In this document: positions 1 through 7,949 of the stretch, piece after piece
Numbering within the stretch: position 1 is the stretch's first letter
How the letters are laid out: the number at the start of each line of letters is the position of its first letter
From: Melioribacteraceae bacterium
GTDB lineage: Bacteria; Bacteroidota; Ignavibacteria; Ignavibacteriales; Melioribacteraceae
DNA length: 64,000 nucleotides
Direction: 5' to 3'
Assembly: GCA_011525875.1 (NCBI GenBank)
Contig: WYBN01000010.1
Coordinates: 1-64,000, forward strand
Program-made: the position numbers and the translations under genes
The notes under the pieces: generated by a model
The model's database searches: none
What the model was told of the DNA's origin: nothing
The model's input: only the letters and a program-made list of their open reading frames with translations

Positions 1-62
1 AACTCTCCGAATTCAAATGAATGATAAAGAACTATTTACAATATTTTCAAGACCGCTGCATT

Positions 63-147
63 TCCCGCAAGGCGGGACAAGCAACCTTTATCCCGCTATG
101 CGGGAACTCTGCCAACTCTCCGAACGGAGCCCGGTATATTTTCGGGC
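63..147. repeat. cluster of four short palindromes
   Basis: Four inverted repeats follow one another in 85 bp: TCCCGC/GCGGGA (63-68 and 72-77), TCCCGC/GCGGGA (91-96 and 100-105), CTCCG/CGGAG (118-122 and 125-129), and GCCCG/CGGGC (129-133 and 143-147). A related half-unit (GGCAGGCGGGATCAAG) lies near 2361. No credible gene covers the region. This looks like an intergenic REP-type or decayed repeat rather than a terminator, because the T-tracts are missing. Confidence 0.5.
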
Positions 148-210
148 ACGCAAAAATAGAATAATTTCCCGAATTTTTATAATTTTTTTTGATGCAAAAG
201 ATCAATAAAA

Positions 211-238
211 AAGCCCTTCGCAGTTAGGCGAAGGGCTT
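211..238 (-). terminator. Rho-independent terminator (strong on minus, weaker on plus)
   Basis: An 11-bp perfect stem, AAGCCCTTCGC (211-221) with GCGAAGGGCTT (228-238), has a 6-nt loop. Read on the minus strand it is followed by six T; on the plus strand only by TTTAAA. It probably ends a transcript from a gene left of the window, or one that has been lost. Confidence 0.75.
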
Positions 239-643
239 TAAACCTCCTTCTGTCATTTCAGACAGCTCTCCAAAAAATAAGTGGGACAAAAACCACCCGG
301 ATGATTCACCGTAAATTTTGTTTGTTCGGTTTACAGAGAAACCCTAATAAAAATTATGTTTTAGTTCCTCATCCAGAGCAAAATTATGAAACCGTATAAA
401 CAGAGTCAAGTTAAATGTACTTTGAGATTCAATCAACTTTTTTTTTATCATAAACACAAAAGAAAATGAAAAGATTAAAAATAAAATTCGCTTAAGGGAA
501 CTAAAAAATACGCGGATTGTATTAAGACAGCTTTTGAACAAATCTGCCGAACATTGTGTTTTCAAAATATTAGTGTTACTTTGAAAGCAAATTAATTCTT
601 CACATAAAGATTATTTGAAAACAATCGAATTTTTAACTTATTT
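239..643. other. gene-free stretch upstream of mltF
   Basis: About 400 bp between the terminator and the transglycosylase gene. It is AT-rich, with no convincing coding frame, RNA gene or repeat. It presumably carries the mltF promoter, but no clear promoter motif could be assigned. Confidence 0.4.
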
Positions 644-2077
644 ATGAAAAAAATAATTATAGCTGCAATTTTTTCGCTGCAGTTTTTTCTGGTTATCAGC
701 TGTGGTTTTTTTAAGGAAGAGGATAGCGAATTCATCGCCGATATAGACCTCGAAGAAATAAAAACCAGAGGAAAGCTTATTGCGATAACAGGATATAATG
801 CTTACAATTATTTTATTTTTAGGGGTCAGCCTATGGGTTTCGAATACGACCTCGTAAAAAATTTTGCCGATCACCTGGGCGTTGATTTAGAAATTATTGT
901 AGAACGTGATATTAATAAAATGTTTGAATTATTGAACAGCGGGGAAGGAGATTTAATAGCCTTTAATCTAACTGTTACAAAGGATAGGTCTAAACGAATT
1001 GCTTATACTAATCACCTAAATACTATCAGACAGGTACTCGTACAAAGGCGGCCGGACAACTGGCGTGATAAAAAAAGCCATCAAATTGAAAGACGGTTGA
1101 TCAGAAATCCGATTGAACTGGAAGGCAAAACTGTTCATGTGCGCAGCGGCTCTGCTTTTGTTCAACGGCTTGCTAATTTATCCGATGAAATCGGCGGCGA
1201 AATTAACATAATCGAAGCGGGACCTGAACAAACCGTAGAAGATCTAATCGAATTAGTTGCAGCCGGAGAAATTGATTATACTATTTCTGACGACAACATT
1301 GCCCGGTTGAGTCAGGCATATTTTTCAAACGTTGACGTGAACACCTATATTTCGTTCCCGCAGAGGATTGCCTGGGGTGTAAGACGTACTTCAGTAATGT
1401 TTCTCGAAGAACTTGATAAATGGATTGATTCGGTTAAAAAAGGTTCAGATTTTCATTACACCTACGAAAAGTATTATATAAACCGGAACGCATACAGAAG
1501 CAGACTCGAAAGCCAGTATTTTTCAAAAACCGGCGGTAAGATATCCCAGTATGATGATATTATGAAAGAAGTATCAAAAGAAATTAATTGGGATTGGCGT
1601 CTATTGGCGTCATTGATTTTTCAAGAATCACAGTTTAAGAATGATCTGCAATCTTGGGCGGGCGCCACCGGGTTGATGCAGATGATGCCTCAGACAGCAG
1701 CTCAGTTCGGCGTAAATAATATAAATGACCCGATTGAAAGCCTCAAAGGTGGAGCGGCTTATTTAGGTTATCTGGACCGGTTCTGGCAGCCGATGGTAAC
1801 CGATGAAGGCGAAAGAATCAAATTCGTCCTCGCATCTTATAATATAGGACCGGGGCATATACTAGACGCAAGAAATCTCGCCGAGAAACACGGCTCAGAT
1901 CCCGCTGTTTGGGCTTTTAACGTGGAGACATTTTTATTAAAAAAATCAAATGCCAAATATTATAATGATCCTGTAGTAAAATTAGGCTATGCCAAGGGGA
2001 TTGAGACAGTAAAATATGTTCGAGAAGTTCTTGAAAGATATGAAAGGTATAAACAATTTATTAACGCCGATGATTAA
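644..2077 (+). CDS. mltF: membrane-bound lytic murein transglycosylase F (MltF-like lipoprotein)
   Basis: Predicted to cleave the MurNAc-GlcNAc bond of peptidoglycan non-hydrolytically, releasing 1,6-anhydro products, at the envelope. A lipoprotein signal precedes Cys20 (VISCG). Residues about 44-275 are an extracellular solute-binding family 3 domain (RGKLIAITGYN, GFEYDLVKNFADHLG). Residues about 305-440 are an SLT domain: FQESQFKND with the likely catalytic Glu328, then AGATGLMQMMPQTA and ASYNIGPGH. The two-domain order and 477-aa length fit MltF. The ATG at 644 gives a normal signal peptide, but no strong ribosome-binding site is visible. It stands alone and is followed by the 201-bp repeat. 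Confidence 0.9.
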   Translation: MKKIIIAAIFSLQFFLVISCGFFKEEDSEFIADIDLEEIKTRGKLIAITGYNAYNYFIFRGQPMGFEYDLVKNFADHLGVDLEIIVERDINKMFELLNSGEGDLIAFNLTVTKDRSKRIAYTNHLNTIRQVLVQRRPDNWRDKKSHQIERRLIRNPIELEGKTVHVRSGSAFVQRLANLSDEIGGEINIIEAGPEQTVEDLIELVAAGEIDYTISDDNIARLSQAYFSNVDVNTYISFPQRIAWGVRRTSVMFLEELDKWIDSVKKGSDFHYTYEKYYINRNAYRSRLESQYFSKTGGKISQYDDIMKEVSKEINWDWRLLASLIFQESQFKNDLQSWAGATGLMQMMPQTAAQFGVNNINDPIESLKGGAAYLGYLDRFWQPMVTDEGERIKFVLASYNIGPGHILDARNLAEKHGSDPAVWAFNVETFLLKKSNAKYYNDPVVKLGYAKGIETVKYVREVLERYERYKQFINADD

Positions 2078-2117
2078 AGAGTCAGTAGAATAAGACATGT
2101 AATTACTGCTCACTTCG

Positions 2118-2318
2118 GAGTCTGTTGCACAAGTCTTAAAATTGCCGTTCACTTTAGTGAACAGGGGAAATAGCAACAAACTATACGGACTTTAGTCCCA
2201 TAAAATGGCAAGAATGGGGCTAAAGCCCAGAGATAAGTTGGCAATCTTAATCCCCGACTTTCCCATAGGGATGCCCTTGGCAAAAAATCGGGGCAAATAA
2301 AAGTTATGCAACAGACTC
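2118..2318 (+). mobile_element. 201-bp MITE-like element, intact copy
   Basis: Bounded by a perfect 12-bp terminal inverted repeat: GAGTCTGTTGCA (2118-2129) and TGCAACAGACTC (2307-2318). The tetranucleotide TTCG lies directly outside both ends (2114-2117 and 2319-2322), as expected for a target-site duplication. It is too short for a transposase and has no open frame. Inside are several palindromes: GTTCACT/AGTGAAC (2147-2162), GGACTTTAGTCC (2187-2198), GGGCTAAAGCCC (2217-2228) and a long hairpin closed by CCCCGA/TCGGGG (2252-2257 and 2288-2293). A second, nearly identical copy in the same orientation starts at 63628. It is probably moved in trans by a transposase elsewhere in the genome; the IS family cannot be named from this window. 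Confidence 0.8.
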
Positions 2319-2499
2319 TTCGGTGAACGGTGAAAAACCAGCAATAAAATCTTCCCTTCCGGCAGGCGGGATCAAGATGGTAAATTAGTTCTGCTTCACA
2401 ATCTAAAACCTAAGGCAAATCGTTTTATTAATTCTTTTTTCTTTCATTAAGTAACTATCTATTTTTGTCATCAAAAAAAATCTTATTTCGGAGTATTGA

Positions 2500-3849
2500 A
2501 TGAAAAATATTTTAGTTCTCGGCGCCGGACAGAGCGCGCCGTATTTGATTTCGTATTTATTGAACGAAGCAAAAAAAAATGATTGGTTTGTTACACTATG
2601 CGATATGAACTATGAACTCGCTTGTTCAAGGATTAATAATCACCCTAACGGCAACGCCGTGGAATTTGATGTAAACGACGAGACTCTTAGAAACACATTA
2701 ATCAAGAATTCGGATGTAGTAGTTAATTTTCTTGCACCGACTTTTCAATATTTGATAGCAATTGACTGCCTTACTCACGGAAAGCATGTTGTTACGGCAT
2801 CTTATGAAAATGTGCGTGTTGCCGATCTGCATAAAGATGCTTTACGAAAAGGGATTTTAATACTGAACGAAATGGGGCTTGATCCGGGTATTGATCATAT
2901 GACGGCAATGCAAGTGGTTGACGGTATTAGAAAACGCAGCGGAATAATTGAAAGTTTTATCTCATACGGTAGCGGTCTGCCGTCTCCGGAGGTTGATTCT
3001 AATCCTCTTAAATATTGTATTACCTGGAATCCACGTAATGTTGCTATGGCTGGCGATGCCGGCGCCCAGTATATGGAGGATGGTAAAATAAAAATACTAT
3101 CGCATCATCAAGTCTTTCAACGCACATGGACTGTTGACGTTGATGAATTCGGCACATTAGAAGCATATCCGAACAGGGACTCTCTAATCTATCAGAATAT
3201 TTTTCAACTTGATAAGGTAAAAACGATGATAAGAGGAACGCTGCGCTATCCCGGCTGGAGTGAAACATGGCTGCAGATTGTTAGACTTGGAATGCCGAAT
3301 GAGAACATGAAGATACCTGGAATAAGCGGGAAATCATTTTCCGAATTTACGGAGATGTTTATACCGGTAAACTCTAACGGCACTAAACTTGAGACACGTG
3401 TCGCTAATTTTTTGGGTATTAATCCTACTGGTAAAATAATGCAGAATTTGAAATGGCTCGGACTTTTCAGCGGCGAAAAAATCGGTGGTGAAGTTAAAAC
3501 CGCAGCAGAAGTTCTAACAAAAATCCTATCTAACAAACTTCCGCTGCCTGAGGGTGCCAGAGATATCGTAATTCTTGTTCATGAAATAATTGCACATTTT
3601 CCTGAAGAGAGTAAACGGCAGAAAATAACTTCAACTTTTATTGAATACGGGGAACCGAATGGATTTACAGCAATCGCAAAAACAGTCGGACTTCCCGCAG
3701 CAATTGCAGCCAAGTTAATTCTGCAAGGCGAACTGCCCATCACCGGCTGCCAGATCCCAACTCACCCGGTAATTTATACAAAAGTACTTGAAGAATTAAA
3801 AACTCACGGGTTTGTTTTCAGCGAGAAAATCAGTGATTTAGAATCCTAA
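2500..3849 (+). CDS. saccharopine dehydrogenase family protein (LYS9-like)
   Basis: A 449-aa NAD(P)-dependent oxidoreductase. The N-terminal Rossmann motif LGAGQSAPYLISYL (residues 6-19) is followed by the saccharopine dehydrogenase core (NSDVVVNFLAP, HGKHVVTASYE, GLDPGIDHMTA) and the C-terminal catalytic domain (YGSGLPSPEVDSNPLKYCITWNPRNV, then LPITGCQIPTHPVIY). Sequence and length match the glutamate-forming saccharopine reductase of lysine metabolism. Many bacterial homologues act in lysine degradation or have uncertain substrates, so the direction is not settled. The ATG at 2500 follows TCGGAG. It is a single gene, convergent with btuB; no other lysine gene is nearby. Confidence 0.85.
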   Translation: MKNILVLGAGQSAPYLISYLLNEAKKNDWFVTLCDMNYELACSRINNHPNGNAVEFDVNDETLRNTLIKNSDVVVNFLAPTFQYLIAIDCLTHGKHVVTASYENVRVADLHKDALRKGILILNEMGLDPGIDHMTAMQVVDGIRKRSGIIESFISYGSGLPSPEVDSNPLKYCITWNPRNVAMAGDAGAQYMEDGKIKILSHHQVFQRTWTVDVDEFGTLEAYPNRDSLIYQNIFQLDKVKTMIRGTLRYPGWSETWLQIVRLGMPNENMKIPGISGKSFSEFTEMFIPVNSNGTKLETRVANFLGINPTGKIMQNLKWLGLFSGEKIGGEVKTAAEVLTKILSNKLPLPEGARDIVILVHEIIAHFPEESKRQKITSTFIEYGEPNGFTAIAKTVGLPAAIAAKLILQGELPITGCQIPTHPVIYTKVLEELKTHGFVFSEKISDLES

Positions 3850-3863
3850 GTTGATTAAACCAA

Positions 3864-3894
3864 CCTCGAGGGTATTTCGTCTTCACCCTCGAGG
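3864..3894. terminator. hairpin between convergent genes
   Basis: A perfect 10-bp stem, CCTCGAGGGT (3864-3873) with ACCCTCGAGG (3885-3894), lies between the saccharopine dehydrogenase and btuB stop codons. Neither side has a clear T-tract, so it is a likely but atypical bidirectional terminator. Confidence 0.55.
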
Positions 3895-3911
3895 ATTAGC
3901 ATTCAAAAAAA

Positions 3912-5831
3912 TCAAATATCAAAACTAAATCCCGCATAAAAAGCTCTTCCGAGGCTTCCGTAATAGAGCACGTCTTCATAATATTTGTCAAATAAATTTT
4001 CAACTCGCATTTTTAAGGATAGATTTTTAATTATACTATATGAAACGGCTAAATCGGCGAGTAAATAATCGCTCAATGTAATTCTCTTGAAAGGGAATGA
4101 AGCAAAATCGTTGTCTTCTCTTTCACCGGTGTAATTTAGGGTGAAGTTAAAATTCAATTTATCGACCGGGCTATAATTGACAAGTAATGATGCTTTATGA
4201 TTTGGACGTCTGATAAGATTTTCGAATTCTTTCGTAACGCCGGGAGATCTATCCACCGCATTATTATAAGTATAATTCATAGTCACTCTAAGATCGCTAA
4301 AGTTATTATAACCGATAAAGAATTCAACTCCTGATGTCAGGGCTTTATTAATGTTTATAGCCCGGAAATTTTCGTCGAAGCCGAGCATGCTTTCAAAATT
4401 AATTTTGAAGTATGTTAAGCCGAAAGATATTCTGCTGTTGAATAAGTATTGCTCAAATCCCGCATCCCATCCGAAACTTTCTTCCGGTTTTAAATCCGGA
4501 TTACCTAAAAACGGGTCGTAAAGATAATAGATAGATGGCGATTTGAATCCGGTACCGTAAGTTAATTTCAACTTTGTTGCTGTTGATGATATATAATATG
4601 CCGGCGCAACTCTGTATGTAAGTTTTGAACCAAATCTTTCATGATCGTCTAAACGAATACCGGCTGCGGCGAAAAAGTTTTTAAACAGGGTTACTTGGTC
4701 TTGCACATAAAGACCGGTTATTGCAACAGACTTGGAAGGGAAGATCGACTCGTAAGGTCCCCATTCACTCTCTGAGCGATAAGAACTTTCTGCAGTCTCG
4801 ATTTTGTGTTCGACACCGAAAGTAATTATGTTGTTCTTAAAAAAGGATAAACTATTCTGCCATCCTAATTTTATTCTTGAAGCGTTCGTAAAACTCCTTG
4901 AAGATGAAGCGGGACGTGCTTCGTCAATATCATCAATTGCGTGACTGATTTTCCTTACGACAGCGGCATAAACTTTCTGTTTCCAATTATCTCTAAAAAA
5001 AGAAGTATGAATATTTGTTTGGAATAAATGCTCTTCGGAATCAAATACATAGTTAGGGTCGTCCCCAGTCTTTTCTGCTTGATCCAAATCCGTATCCGCA
5101 TTATTGTATCTGTAATTCATTTCCATACTTAAATTGTTTAGCATATTAATGCCAAAGTTAGCAGAAACGAAAGTATTCTTGAATCCGTCTGTTTCGGTGT
5201 TTCCGTACTTTGAAGAAATTGATGAGACGCCTTCTGATTTCAGTTGCGAGAAAAGTATCGTGTAACTAAGAAAATCATATTTGCCCGCAGTTAATACGCT
5301 TCCGTTGTAATAATTATTCGAACCGCCTTCACCGTTTAGGGAAATTGAAGGCGAGCCTTCACCCGTCTTTGTTATAATATTGATCACACCAGCCATAGCT
5401 TCAGAGCCGTACAACGTACTCTGTGGTCCTCTTACTATCTCAATTCTATCGATATTGTTAGTTTGAAGATTAGCAAAATCGAATGCATTCCCGGGTGAGC
5501 TCGGGTCTGTTACGTCAATGCCGTTTATTAAAACAAGCGTATGATTGGAATTTGCACCTCTCATAAAAACCGATGCCAATTTACCGGGACCGCCCTGTTG
5601 AACTATGCTCAACCCCTCTACAGTTTTAAGTACATCAAGCACAGAAGTTTTTTGAAATTGTTTTAATTGTTCAGAGGTGATTACCGTGTAAGAGGAAGCA
5701 ATCTCTATACCTAGTGTATTTGTGCGTGTAGCAGTCACTACAACTTCAGATAATTTGTTGTTTGTATCTTCGCTTTGAGCGAATTGCTGTGTTGAAATTA
5801 AAACAAATAGAAAAAAATAAAAAGTTTTCAT
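3912..5831 (-). CDS. btuB: TonB-dependent outer-membrane cobalamin receptor (BtuB family)
   Basis: A 639-aa receptor that imports a ligand, very likely vitamin B12, across the outer membrane using TonB energy. It has a signal peptide (KTFYFFLFVLISTQQFAQS), a TonB box and start of plug (LSEVVVTATRTNT), plug motifs (VLDVLKTVEGLSIVQQGG, IDRIEIVRGPQSTLYGSEAMAGVINIIT), and a C-terminal barrel ending in an aromatic/hydrophobic strand (FYAGFSFDI). Its length fits BtuB better than siderophore or SusC receptors. The substrate call rests mainly on the cobalamin riboswitch just upstream. The ATG at 5831 is preferred over the TTG one codon earlier (5834) because AAGGAG lies 8-9 nt upstream. It is convergent with the saccharopine dehydrogenase. 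Confidence 0.9.
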   Translation of the reverse strand: MKTFYFFLFVLISTQQFAQSEDTNNKLSEVVVTATRTNTLGIEIASSYTVITSEQLKQFQKTSVLDVLKTVEGLSIVQQGGPGKLASVFMRGANSNHTLVLINGIDVTDPSSPGNAFDFANLQTNNIDRIEIVRGPQSTLYGSEAMAGVINIITKTGEGSPSISLNGEGGSNNYYNGSVLTAGKYDFLSYTILFSQLKSEGVSSISSKYGNTETDGFKNTFVSANFGINMLNNLSMEMNYRYNNADTDLDQAEKTGDDPNYVFDSEEHLFQTNIHTSFFRDNWKQKVYAAVVRKISHAIDDIDEARPASSSRSFTNASRIKLGWQNSLSFFKNNIITFGVEHKIETAESSYRSESEWGPYESIFPSKSVAITGLYVQDQVTLFKNFFAAAGIRLDDHERFGSKLTYRVAPAYYISSTATKLKLTYGTGFKSPSIYYLYDPFLGNPDLKPEESFGWDAGFEQYLFNSRISFGLTYFKINFESMLGFDENFRAININKALTSGVEFFIGYNNFSDLRVTMNYTYNNAVDRSPGVTKEFENLIRRPNHKASLLVNYSPVDKLNFNFTLNYTGEREDNDFASFPFKRITLSDYLLADLAVSYSIIKNLSLKMRVENLFDKYYEDVLYYGSLGRAFYAGFSFDI

Positions 5832-5956
5832 CAAAGTTACTCCTTTTAAAATATTGAAAAAGTTGTAACTTCGAGGGTGTAATTAAAGAAAGAATTAGAA
5901 GATGTGAAAAATCTTTACTAATACCCCTCACCCGCGAAGGTAGATTAATTAATTTT

Positions 5957-6141
5957 GTCTTCGGCAGGTTTCCTGGCTTAGAACTCCTTCAACGCCTTCC
6001 CATTTAAGCCTAAACAGTGGCATCATGCTGAAAGATATATGTTCTCTACAGTTGCGGGGCAGCACCGGATTTTTCAAAAAAAAAGGAATCACCGGTTTCC
6101 CTTTTACTCCCGATTTTTACGGGACACCGAAAACATTCTTT
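5957..6141 (-). promoter_or_regulatory. cobalamin (B12) riboswitch
   Basis: On the minus strand the leader carries the expected conserved blocks in order: the first stem strand TTTTCGGTGTCCCG, the AAAGGGAAACCGGTG region, a GCGGGGCAGC-like segment on the opposite strand, ATGCCACTGTTTAGGC, and the terminal B12 box AGCCAGGAAACCTGCCGAAG (near 5960-5980). The first and last segments can pair (TTCGGTG with TGCCGAA). It ends about 125 nt upstream of the btuB start, so adenosylcobalamin would repress receptor synthesis. Outer limits are approximate. Confidence 0.9.
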
Positions 6142-6192
6142 GAAAGAACAAACGTAACTTAAATATTCGTTGGAAAAACTACAAATAAAAAT

Positions 6193-6378
6193 TTACTCTT
6201 CAGGGGGCTGCATTACAATCCAGAGAATAATATAAACTACAAGCCCGGGCAGAACCGCGGAGACCAGTGACAATACAACCCAGATAATTCTTATTAAGTA
6301 TGGATTTAGATTAAAGTATTCAGCAATACCGCCGCAAACACCGCCTAAGTATCTGTCGTTCGATCTTTTTAGTTTCAT
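6193..6378 (-). CDS. PspC-domain small membrane protein
   Basis: A 61-aa protein that is almost entirely a PspC domain: MKLKRSNDRYLGGVCGGIAEYFNLNP, then one long hydrophobic stretch (IRIIWVVLSLVSAVLPGLVVYIILWIVM). PspC proteins act in envelope stress or inner-membrane homeostasis; stand-alone copies like this are common and mostly uncharacterised. The ATG at 6378 gives the usual MKLxRS start. An in-frame ATG three codons upstream (6387) adds MWF and cannot be excluded. It sits 72 nt downstream of the DUF819 gene on the same strand and ends before the cobalamin riboswitch. Confidence 0.75.
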   Translation of the reverse strand: MKLKRSNDRYLGGVCGGIAEYFNLNPYLIRIIWVVLSLVSAVLPGLVVYIILWIVMQPPEE

Positions 6379-6450
6379 AAACCACATGCGATTTATTTTG
6401 GTGAATTTAACGCTCTATTTTCTTATTCCCCAAATTATACGATAAAATAA

Positions 6451-7602
6451 TTAGAACGATTTAAGCCAGTAACCAAGAGCAACTCCTAAAAAAGTGGCAA
6501 CTGCATAACCGAGTGTTCCGCATAATATTGCGGGAATTACAAGTTCTTTCCATTTACGCGCTACGGCCATTGCGGCGGCAGTTGTTGGTCCGCCCATGTT
6601 TGCATTCGAGGCAATAACAATTTCTGCAAGATCAAGTTTAAAGATTCTTCCGGCAGCTAAAATGAAAACAAGATGCGTTGTCAATATAATCGCTGCAAAT
6701 ACAAATAGAACTGGTCCGTAGTTTAAAACTACGTATATATTTGCGCTTGCTCCTATTGCAGCGAAAAATATCTGCATCAAGAAAGTGCCGATTTTATCGG
6801 CTCCGTTTATCTGCTCAAATTGTTTGTGGAATAGTGTCGCTAATAAAACTACAACAGCAGTAATTATTAATATGCCGCTTCCTTTTATACCGGAAACATC
6901 TTGAAGAAAAAAGCCGACCGCACAAATTGAAAAAGCGATAGCAAGTGACTTCCCCAGATCCATTAAATTTATGTCGCCGGATTCGAGGGCAGCGTTTTTT
7001 GTTTCGCTGGAATTATCAGCTTTATCCTGATGTGCCGTAGGGAAAATTTTTTTCAGGATTGATATGGAAGGAAGTGCAAATAAAACAATAAAATAAACTG
7101 CCATAACCAGATTATCGGCAGCAACTCCGGCAGTAAGTATCTCAGGAGAATTTAACTGAACTGCCTCTGCGGCGGCAATATAATTCATAGAACCTCCGAT
7201 ATATGTTGACGCAAAAATTGCAGCCAGCTTCCAGCCTGCTTCTCCCAAAGGTATAATGGCAAAGGCAATTACAGTCCCGATAGCCGTTCCGATTGCACCG
7301 AACAAAAATGCCAGAAGTGTGGGTCCGGCTTCTTTAATAATTCTTTTGATATTTGCTTTGAATAACAGCATAGGAATTGCAAGCGGAACAAGATAAGACC
7401 ATACAATATCGTAAGAGGTTGCTTCGTTAGGGATTATTGAGAAGTTTGACAACAAAAAAGTACCGAGAATCGCAATTACAACCGCAGAAAGTTTTGAACC
7501 CCATTTGGTTTTTTCTGCCCAAAGACTGAATGCTGCAACAGATATTAATACTGCCCAAAGTATCCAGTGTTGTTCGGAAGAGATTAATGTATTTTCAAAC
7601 AT
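6451..7602 (-). CDS. DUF819 family integral membrane protein
   Basis: A 383-aa polytopic inner-membrane protein with about ten hydrophobic segments and the DUF819 signature (AAIFASTYIGGSMNYIAAAEA, GVAADNLVMAVYF, IVIASNANMGGPTTAAAMAVARKW, PAILCGTLGYAVATFLGVALG). The family resembles two-fold repeated anion or amino-acid carriers, but no substrate is established. The ATG at 7602 has GAAAG upstream and lies 18 nt after the cupin stop; a longer reading from 7641 would overlap the cupin gene. Co-transcription with cupin and DUF1028 suggests shared handling of one small molecule; this is an inference. Confidence 0.8.
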   Translation of the reverse strand: MFENTLISSEQHWILWAVLISVAAFSLWAEKTKWGSKLSAVVIAILGTFLLSNFSIIPNEATSYDIVWSYLVPLAIPMLLFKANIKRIIKEAGPTLLAFLFGAIGTAIGTVIAFAIIPLGEAGWKLAAIFASTYIGGSMNYIAAAEAVQLNSPEILTAGVAADNLVMAVYFIVLFALPSISILKKIFPTAHQDKADNSSETKNAALESGDINLMDLGKSLAIAFSICAVGFFLQDVSGIKGSGILIITAVVVLLATLFHKQFEQINGADKIGTFLMQIFFAAIGASANIYVVLNYGPVLFVFAAIILTTHLVFILAAGRIFKLDLAEIVIASNANMGGPTTAAAMAVARKWKELVIPAILCGTLGYAVATFLGVALGYWLKSF

Positions 7603-7619
7603 TACGCTTTCTTTCTTTT

Positions 7620-7949
7620 TTATAGATGAACGGCAATCCATATATTATTAATGTCGGGATTGGTCCATTTTACCCTGTGTTTATTATGTGCAGGTATAAA
7701 AATAAAATCGCCTTTGTACATTTTGATTTCATTCCCGCCGGCAAATTCGATTATTGATTCTCCTTGTATAAGGAATGCCAGTTCATCATTTTCCTGGTCA
7801 TACCAAAAGTTTTCAGGTGAAGAATTCCCTCTTGAAATAATCCTTTCTATTCTTATCCCCGGTTTTTGAAGTATGATATCGAAAATTTCTTCTGGAAAAC
7901 TTTCCGGTATATTCTCGAATAAATTTTTCTTAATTAAATTATCGCTCAT
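7620..7949 (-). CDS. small cupin-domain protein
   Basis: A 109-aa single-domain cupin. The beta-barrel core covers residues about 45-105 (ENFWYDQENDELAFLIQGESIIEFAGG, then MYKGDFIFIPAHNKHRVKWT). Motif 1 lacks the usual HxH pair (FWYDQENDE), while motif 2 keeps a histidine (AHNKHRV), so metal binding may be partial or absent. The start codon directly follows the TAA of the DUF1028 gene (TAAATG), so translation is probably coupled. It could be a sugar- or lactone-binding or isomerase-like cupin; the substrate is unknown. Confidence 0.75.
   Translation of the reverse strand: MSDNLIKKNLFENIPESFPEEIFDIILQKPGIRIERIISRGNSSPENFWYDQENDELAFLIQGESIIEFAGGNEIKMYKGDFIFIPAHNKHRVKWTNPDINNIWIAVHL

Noticed and set aside
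17..208. 63-codon open frame at the left end
   Set aside because: It runs through the palindrome cluster, has no ribosome-binding site and no recognisable composition.
2118..2318. The repeat as a CRISPR or a tRNA-like gene
   Set aside because: There is no spaced direct repeat and no cloverleaf; inverted ends plus TTCG duplication fit a miniature transposon better.
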